From Bacteroidota bacterium (lineage in GTDB: Bacteria; Bacteroidota; Bacteroidia; Bacteroidales; VadinHA17): a DNA stretch of 10,523 nt. The stretch is taken from the NCBI GenBank assembly GCA_015222065.1, contig JADFUQ010000109.1, positions 1 to 10,523 on the forward strand, written 5' to 3'. The notes beneath the pieces were generated by a model. The model had not been told where the DNA came from and ran no database searches. It saw only the letters and a program-made list of their open reading frames with translations. This document shows, in pieces, positions 6,448 through 10,523 of the stretch; position 1 is the stretch's first letter, and each line of letters opens with the position of its first letter. Made by a program: the position numbers and the translations under genes.

Positions 6448-6463
6448 TGCATTTTTCATGCCA
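6448..6463 (-). promoter_or_regulatory. Sigma-54 (-24/-12) promoter of the exporter genes
   Basis: The minus strand reads TGGCATGAAAAATGCA: the -24 GG and -12 GC dinucleotides are exactly 10 bp apart, and only the first T of the TTGCA half is replaced by A. It faces the membrane-fusion gene, with a predicted start point near 6437. A sigma-54-dependent regulator is encoded divergently next to it, which supports the call. Confidence 0.7.
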
Positions 6464-6528
6464 AATCATCTATACTACTAATGTCAAGTCTGTTACACAG
6501 ATTTGCTATTTACTTTACAGATAAAAAG

Positions 6529-6567
6529 TGTTCGAATTTGGAACATATTAAGTACGAAATCGGACAA
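6529..6567. promoter_or_regulatory. Candidate upstream activator sites for the sigma-54 regulator
   Basis: TGTTCGAATTTGGAACA at 6529-6545 is a 17-bp imperfect palindrome (7 of 8 half-site pairs if single mismatched positions flanking the centre are ignored; outer 5 bp perfect). A related copy, GTACGAAATCGGACAA, sits at 6552-6567 and matches it at about 11 of 16 positions in the same orientation, 22 bp away, roughly two helical turns. The sites lie about 90-130 bp upstream of the predicted sigma-54 start point, where enhancer-binding proteins usually bind. They also sit upstream of the regulator's own promoter, so autoregulation is possible. Confidence 0.5.
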
Positions 6568-6632
6568 TTATAAAAAATCATTTGCATTTTATCTCATACA
6601 TTTTAAAAAAAATTTATCTTTATCTTGCAAAA

Positions 6633-6640
6633 TATATTTG
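6633..6640 (+). promoter_or_regulatory. -7 element of the regulator-kinase promoter
   Basis: TATATTTG matches the Bacteroidota -7 consensus TAnnTTTG exactly. The predicted start point, about 6645, leaves a leader of some 20 nt before the ATG at 6668. The -33 box is poor (TTTA at 6613-6616). The element argues against translation from the upstream ATG at 6503, which would be untranscribed. Confidence 0.45.
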
Positions 6641-6667
6641 ACTGTTGTAAATCTAAAAAAAGATTAT

Positions 6668-8044
6668 ATGAGTAACAAAAAGGGAAGAGTATTAGCGATT
6701 GACGATAACGAAGACATCCTGTTCGCGTTAAAGCTTCTTTTAAAATCTCATGTTGAAGTTATTGATACATTACATGATCCTTCAAGGATCCCTGACTACG
6801 TTACAACAGGGAATTACAATGTTATTTTACTGGACATGAACTTCACAAAAGATGCAATAAGTGGTCAGGAAGGATTTAGCTGGCTTGCTGAGATCCTTAA
6901 GATTGATCCTTCAGCTATCGTTGTTTTCATTACTGCTTATGGAGATGCTGAAAAAGCAGTTAAGGCAATAAAAGCAGGTGCAACAGATTTTGTTTTAAAA
7001 CCCTGGCAAAATGAAAAGCTACTTGCAACAGTTTCATCGGCAATAAGATTAAGTGAGTCGCAACGTGAAAACATTGACCTGAAAACAAAACAGAAAGAAT
7101 TCAGTGCCACACTCGATCAACCATTTCATGAGTTTATCGGGAAATCACCTGAAATGCAGGAAGTTTTCTCTACAATCTCCAAAGTTGCTAAAACTGATGC
7201 TAACATACTTATCCTTGGTGAAAACGGAACTGGAAAAGAACTCGTAGCAAGAGCTTTACACCGGAATTCTGCAAGGAAAGATGAAATATTTGTTAGTGTT
7301 GATCTTGGTTCAATAAGTGAAACTTTATTTGAAAGTGAGCTGTTCGGCCATGTAAAAGGAGCATTCACAGATGCTAATAAAGAAAAAACCGGGAGATTTG
7401 AAATTGCAAGCAGCGGAACATTATTTCTTGATGAAATCGGAAATCTTTCCTTACCCCTTCAAACAAAACTTCTAACAGTAATTGAACGTAAAGAGGTTAC
7501 CCGTGTTGGCTCAAATAATCCCACCCTGGTTGATGTTAGATTGATATGTGCTACCAATACTGATATTCACCAGATGCTGGACGATAATTCATTCCGGCAG
7601 GATCTTTTATACAGAATAAATACTGTTGAAATTCATCTGCCACCGTTAAGAGAAAGAACCGGAGATATTTCATTATTAACCAATCATTTTATTAAACATA
7701 ATGCCAAAAAATATAAGAAGTCAGTTAAAGGAATCAGTTCTACAGCAATGAAGACATTAAATCAGTATTCCTGGCCCGGGAATGTCAGGGAACTACAACA
7801 TGCTATTGAGAGAGCAATCATTTTAGGCGATTCAGAGATATTACAACCAGAAAATTTCATTCTTTCTTCCCTAAAAAAAATGAGATCAGAAATTGAAGTT
7901 GATACATTGAACCTGGAAGATATTGAAAAGGCAATTATTACTAAAGCGATGAAGAAACATGGGGGGAATGTTACTCAAGCTGCTGAAGAGCTCGGATTAA
8001 CTCGCACTTCTCTTTATAGAAGAATGGAAAAACATGGTATTTAA
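6668..8044 (+). CDS. Sigma-54-dependent response regulator (NtrC family)
   Basis: A 458-residue protein from the ATG at 6668, where the receiver domain begins properly (KKGRVLAIDDNEDI). The frame is open back to 6503, but those 55 residues have no domain character and lie over control sequences, so I exclude them. Receiver: Asp12/Asp13 acidic pair, phospho-acceptor Asp56 (LLDMNF), Lys111 (VLKPW). AAA+ domain: Walker A GENGTGKE (184-191), sigma-54 contact loop GAFTDA (231-236), Walker B LFLDEIG (252-258), arginine-finger region FRQDLLYRIN (309-318). C-terminal Fis-type helix-turn-helix: GNVTQAAEELGLTRTSLYRR (433-452). When phosphorylated it should bind upstream sites and open sigma-54 promoters. 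The kinase gene overlaps its 3' end by 11 bp, so the two are partners. The likely target is the divergent exporter promoter. The contact loop has Asp where the textbook motif has Gly. Confidence 0.95.
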   Translation: MSNKKGRVLAIDDNEDILFALKLLLKSHVEVIDTLHDPSRIPDYVTTGNYNVILLDMNFTKDAISGQEGFSWLAEILKIDPSAIVVFITAYGDAEKAVKAIKAGATDFVLKPWQNEKLLATVSSAIRLSESQRENIDLKTKQKEFSATLDQPFHEFIGKSPEMQEVFSTISKVAKTDANILILGENGTGKELVARALHRNSARKDEIFVSVDLGSISETLFESELFGHVKGAFTDANKEKTGRFEIASSGTLFLDEIGNLSLPLQTKLLTVIERKEVTRVGSNNPTLVDVRLICATNTDIHQMLDDNSFRQDLLYRINTVEIHLPPLRERTGDISLLTNHFIKHNAKKYKKSVKGISSTAMKTLNQYSWPGNVRELQHAIERAIILGDSEILQPENFILSSLKKMRSEIEVDTLNLEDIEKAIITKAMKKHGGNVTQAAEELGLTRTSLYRRMEKHGI

Positions 8045-9392
8045 GAATTTTAGACTCAATGCCGGATTAAGAATATTGTTGCTTATCGTAACAATTTTTC
8101 TGTTATTATTCACATTAATGAACAATCATATACTTACTACTGTCTTATTGGGTGTATTTACTGCTTACCAGATTTTTTCACTTTATCAGTTTGTTGACAG
8201 AACTAACCGGCATCTTGCCAGTTTTCTTGAATCTATTCGTTTTTCAGAGTTTACAAGATCATTTAATGTTGAAGGAATGGGTTCTTCTTTTGACCAGCTC
8301 AACAAAGCCTTTAATGATGTCATTCAAGATTTTCAGGCAGTAAGGTCAGAGAAAGAAGAACACTTCCATTATCTTCAAAACGTAGTGCAAAATACTGATG
8401 TGAGCATTATTGCATATTTAAAAGATGGAACTGTTGATATGATCAATAAAGCTGCTAAAAAACTTTTCCAAATAAGTGATCTTAAGAATATAAAAAGTCT
8501 TGAACATCTTAGTCAGGAACTTGTTCAGACTTTATTAGACCTTAAACCAGGTCATCATTACCTTATTAAAGTCCAGGATGAAGATGATTTGCTGCAACTG
8601 GCAGTTTTCGGAACTGAAATTAAGTTAAAAAACAAATTCATCACTCTGGTTACAATTAAAAACATACAGAATGTTCTTGAAGACCAGGAAACTGAAGCAT
8701 GGCAGAAATTGATTCGGGTTCTCACTCATGAAATAATGAATTCCATTACACCAATTGCTTCTATCTCTTCAACTCTTGATATTATGCTTAAAGATATCAG
8801 GGCAAAGGAGGAAAAAGATAAAGAATGCGAAATGGATAAAAATACTGTTATAGAGTTACATAAAGCTTTACAAACAATAAACAAAAGAAGTACAGGACTA
8901 CTGCATTTTGTTAATACATACAGAAACTTAACAAGAATTCCAAAGCCGAATTTTAAAATAACAAATGCTAAAGATATATTTGAAAATATTATTCATCTGA
9001 TGGGAGATGAAATCAATAAATCCGGCTTTAATATTGAAATCCGGATTGAGCCCAAGGATCTACAGGTTTCAGCTGATGAAGAATTAATTGAGCAGGTTCT
9101 TATAAACCTGGTGAAGAATTCTATTCATGCACTTGAAAATAAACCTGATGGTATTATTATTTTAAAAGCTTTCTTCAATAAAAGAGGGCGACCAACCATG
9201 CAGGTTATTGATAATGGGATGGGAATTTTACCAGATGTACTTGATAAAGTATTCATCCCATTTTTTACAACTAAACACAAAGGATCCGGTATTGGTTTAA
9301 GTTTATCGAGACAGATTCTCAGATTACACGGTGGAACAATTACCGCTTACTCTAAACCTGATATTGAAACTGTTTTTTCCCTGACCTTTTAA
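8034..9392 (+). CDS. Membrane histidine kinase, NtrY/NtrB-like
   Basis: A 452-residue protein. Two hydrophobic helices (about 12-28 and 32-50) are separated by only 3-4 residues, so there is essentially no periplasmic domain. A linker (about 51-110) precedes a PAS-like region (about 111-210; ...NVVQNTDVSIIAYLKDGTVDMINKA). The phospho-acceptor box is RVLTHEIMNSITPI with His232. The ATPase domain shows the N box (LINLVKNSIHAL, Asn358/Asn362), G1 VIDNGMGI (391-398), F box (FIPFFTT) and G2 GSGIGLSLS (417-425); all are intact. It would phosphorylate the regulator encoded just upstream, whose stop it overlaps (ATG at 8034 within the regulator's last codons), indicating coupled translation. The signal is unknown: the architecture points to a cue in the membrane, from a partner protein, or via the cytosolic PAS domain. 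Confidence 0.93.
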   Translation: MVFKNFRLNAGLRILLLIVTIFLLLFTLMNNHILTTVLLGVFTAYQIFSLYQFVDRTNRHLASFLESIRFSEFTRSFNVEGMGSSFDQLNKAFNDVIQDFQAVRSEKEEHFHYLQNVVQNTDVSIIAYLKDGTVDMINKAAKKLFQISDLKNIKSLEHLSQELVQTLLDLKPGHHYLIKVQDEDDLLQLAVFGTEIKLKNKFITLVTIKNIQNVLEDQETEAWQKLIRVLTHEIMNSITPIASISSTLDIMLKDIRAKEEKDKECEMDKNTVIELHKALQTINKRSTGLLHFVNTYRNLTRIPKPNFKITNAKDIFENIIHLMGDEINKSGFNIEIRIEPKDLQVSADEELIEQVLINLVKNSIHALENKPDGIIILKAFFNKRGRPTMQVIDNGMGILPDVLDKVFIPFFTTKHKGSGIGLSLSRQILRLHGGTITAYSKPDIETVFSLTF

Positions 9393-9420
9393 TATCTGCT
9401 TGAAATTTTAATATCTGTTT
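9387..9420 (+). repeat. 15-nt direct repeat across two convergent stop codons
   Basis: TTTTAATATCTGCTT (9387-9401) and TTTTAATATCTGTTT (9406-9420) differ at one base and start 19 bp apart. The first contains the stop of the kinase gene, the second the stop (minus strand) of the PorP/SprF gene. Only 15 bp separate the two genes and no hairpin terminator is visible here. Confidence 0.7.
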
Positions 9421-10394
9421 AACCAGCGATATCTCCTTGCACTATCTCCAAGTTTAATCGCTATTAAAAACTCATGAGAACCAAAACTGTATTTTCTTAT
9501 ATTAGAAAGAGAATAATCGAAGGCATACCCAAAATAATACTGACTAACTTTAACACCGGCCATAATAACCATAGCATCATTTGTACGATAAGATAATCCT
9601 GCCCAATAATCATTTTTATAGAAGACCCTGGCATTAAAGTCAATCTGAAAACTACGAAAACTATCAGATGATTTCATAAGAATTGAAGGTTGAATAACAA
9701 TCTCCGGTGTAACATCAAATTTATATCCTCCCATGATATAATAGTGCCTCAATAATCGATAGTTCGTATAAGACTGATTACCAAGCTTTAATGCGGATCT
9801 TAACAATTGTGTAGCGGATACACCAACAAATAGTTCAGGTGTATGATAACATACTCCAAAATTTGCATCAGGAATAAATATTATCTTATCATATTCCATT
9901 AAATATGGATCGTCCTGGTCAAACAGAACAATTTCGTCTTCATCAATTGAGAACTGAAAAGCATTAGCTGATATTCCAAATGAAAGTTGTGAATTATCCA
10001 TTGGAATGTGATAAGCATATGTCATTTGAAAACCGGTTCTATCAATTATACCATTTTTATCGTTGAAAACATAACCACCCAGTCCAACACGACCTTCACG
10101 TGAAGGGCGCGTAATTTTCCTACGCACTGAAGTTGATTTAGAAATATAACTTGTCTTCAGCAACCTGGTTTGGACACTGAGAGCATGTGTTCTTGGAGCA
10201 CTGCTGATCCCCAGCCATTGTTCCCTGGCAGTCAGGTTAATTGAAGTATAGCCGTCATTCCCGGCTAATGCAGGATTCAACAGAAATCCAGTCATCATGT
10301 ACTGACTATAAATTGGCAATTGTTGACCAAAAGTACTGATCGAATGGAAAAAAAGTACAAGGAATCCAATATATATAATAAGTCTCTTTCTCAT
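9408..10394 (-). CDS. PorP/SprF-family type IX secretion membrane protein
   Basis: A 328-residue protein with a signal peptide (about 1-23, cleaved near STFGQ). The mature start QQLPIYSQYMMTGFLLNPALAG and the following REQWLGISSAPRTHALSVQ are hallmark family sequence. The remainder is alternating beta-strands typical of an outer-membrane barrel of about 300 residues (for example VGLGGYVFNDKNGIIDRTGF, LSFGISANAFQF, YWAGLSYRTNDAMVIMAGVK). Members work with the type IX secretion system of Bacteroidota, especially for export or surface attachment of cargo bearing the type B C-terminal sorting domain. Precisely such a cargo ends 28 bp upstream, so the pair is probably an operon and this protein probably serves that cargo. 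It is convergent with the kinase gene and functionally unrelated to the exporter. It is one of the many PorP/SprF paralogues such genomes carry, so I give no specific symbol. Confidence 0.93.
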   Translation of the reverse strand: MRKRLIIYIGFLVLFFHSISTFGQQLPIYSQYMMTGFLLNPALAGNDGYTSINLTAREQWLGISSAPRTHALSVQTRLLKTSYISKSTSVRRKITRPSREGRVGLGGYVFNDKNGIIDRTGFQMTYAYHIPMDNSQLSFGISANAFQFSIDEDEIVLFDQDDPYLMEYDKIIFIPDANFGVCYHTPELFVGVSATQLLRSALKLGNQSYTNYRLLRHYYIMGGYKFDVTPEIVIQPSILMKSSDSFRSFQIDFNARVFYKNDYWAGLSYRTNDAMVIMAGVKVSQYYFGYAFDYSLSNIRKYSFGSHEFLIAIKLGDSARRYRWLNRY

Positions 10395-10422
10395 AAATGC
10401 CTCAATATTACAAAATTTTCCG

Positions 10423-10523
10423 CTATCTTACAATCGTTACACTTCCAACAATTGGTGTCGAACCATCCCCAAGGTCAATAATATAATGGTATGAATCCAT
10501 CGGAAGCTCTTTCCCTTTGAAAG
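10423..10523 (-). CDS. C-terminal end of a type IX secretion type B sorting-domain cargo (partial)
   Basis: I translated this from the minus strand: the last 32 codons of a gene entering from the right edge, ending in TAG at 10423-10425. The peptide starts FKGKELPMDSYHYIIDLGDG and finishes with PIVGSVTIVR. This is the conserved end of the gliding-motility-associated (type B) C-terminal sorting domain, with the Y(Y/H)YxIDLGDG core and a closing GSVTIVR strand. The domain directs the protein through the type IX secretion system to the cell surface or medium. The identity of the cargo's main part lies outside the window. The gene is followed after 28 bp by the PorP/SprF gene, the usual partner for this domain type. 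Confidence 0.85.
   Translation of the reverse strand, partial: FKGKELPMDSYHYIIDLGDGSTPIVGSVTIVR

Noticed and set aside
6503..6667. In-frame upstream extension of the response regulator (55 residues from ATG 6503)
   Set aside because: The extension has no receiver-domain character, covers the candidate activator sites and the TATATTTG promoter element, and the receiver starts cleanly at the ATG at 6668.
7126..7368. Antisense ORF of 80 codons inside the response regulator
   Set aside because: It is opposite the conserved AAA+ domain and has no features of its own.

Overview
The window looks like chromosomal DNA from a member of the Bacteroidota. It carries a PorP/SprF-family protein next to the tail of a type IX secretion 'type B' sorting domain, an AT-rich composition, start codons without clear Shine-Dalgarno sequences, TAnnTTTG-type -7 promoter elements, and lipoproteins or exported proteins of Bacteroidota type. 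Genus and species cannot be called from the sequence alone.

Layout. Positions 1-1812 (minus strand) hold a surface beta-helix lipoprotein gene followed after 7 bp by the start of an exported endonuclease/exonuclease/phosphatase-family gene that runs off the left edge. Positions 1813-2510 are a gene-free patchwork: a REP-like palindrome, an 8-nt periodic purine/pyrimidine array, a 16-A tract, two small hairpins, a plus-strand promoter-like element placed exactly at the 5' end of a well-folded putative RNA, and a long 8-nt periodic array that abuts the next stop codon. Positions 2511-6426 (minus strand) hold an export module: membrane-fusion protein, MacB/LolD-type ATPase, a small unknown protein, and a TolC-like outer-membrane protein. 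Positions 6427-6667 are a divergent control region. Positions 6668-9392 (plus strand) encode a sigma-54-dependent response regulator and an overlapping NtrY-like histidine kinase. Positions 9408-10523 (minus strand) hold a PorP/SprF protein and the last 32 codons of a type B T9SS cargo.

How the parts may work together. The kinase has two membrane helices with almost no external loop and probably passes a membrane-level signal to the regulator. The divergent region has a near-consensus -24/-12 promoter facing the exporter genes, with a 17-bp palindrome and a related copy 22 bp away, about 90-130 bp upstream. This suggests that the regulator switches on the exporter from a sigma-54 promoter. 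The exporter lacks any permease gene between its ATPase and TolC, and that gap is instead filled by two head-to-head arrays of an 8-nt unit.

The strongest candidates for something undescribed are the structured RNA near 2258-2350, the family of 8-nt periodic arrays placed immediately after stop codons, and the loop-less kinase wired to a sigma-54 exporter promoter.
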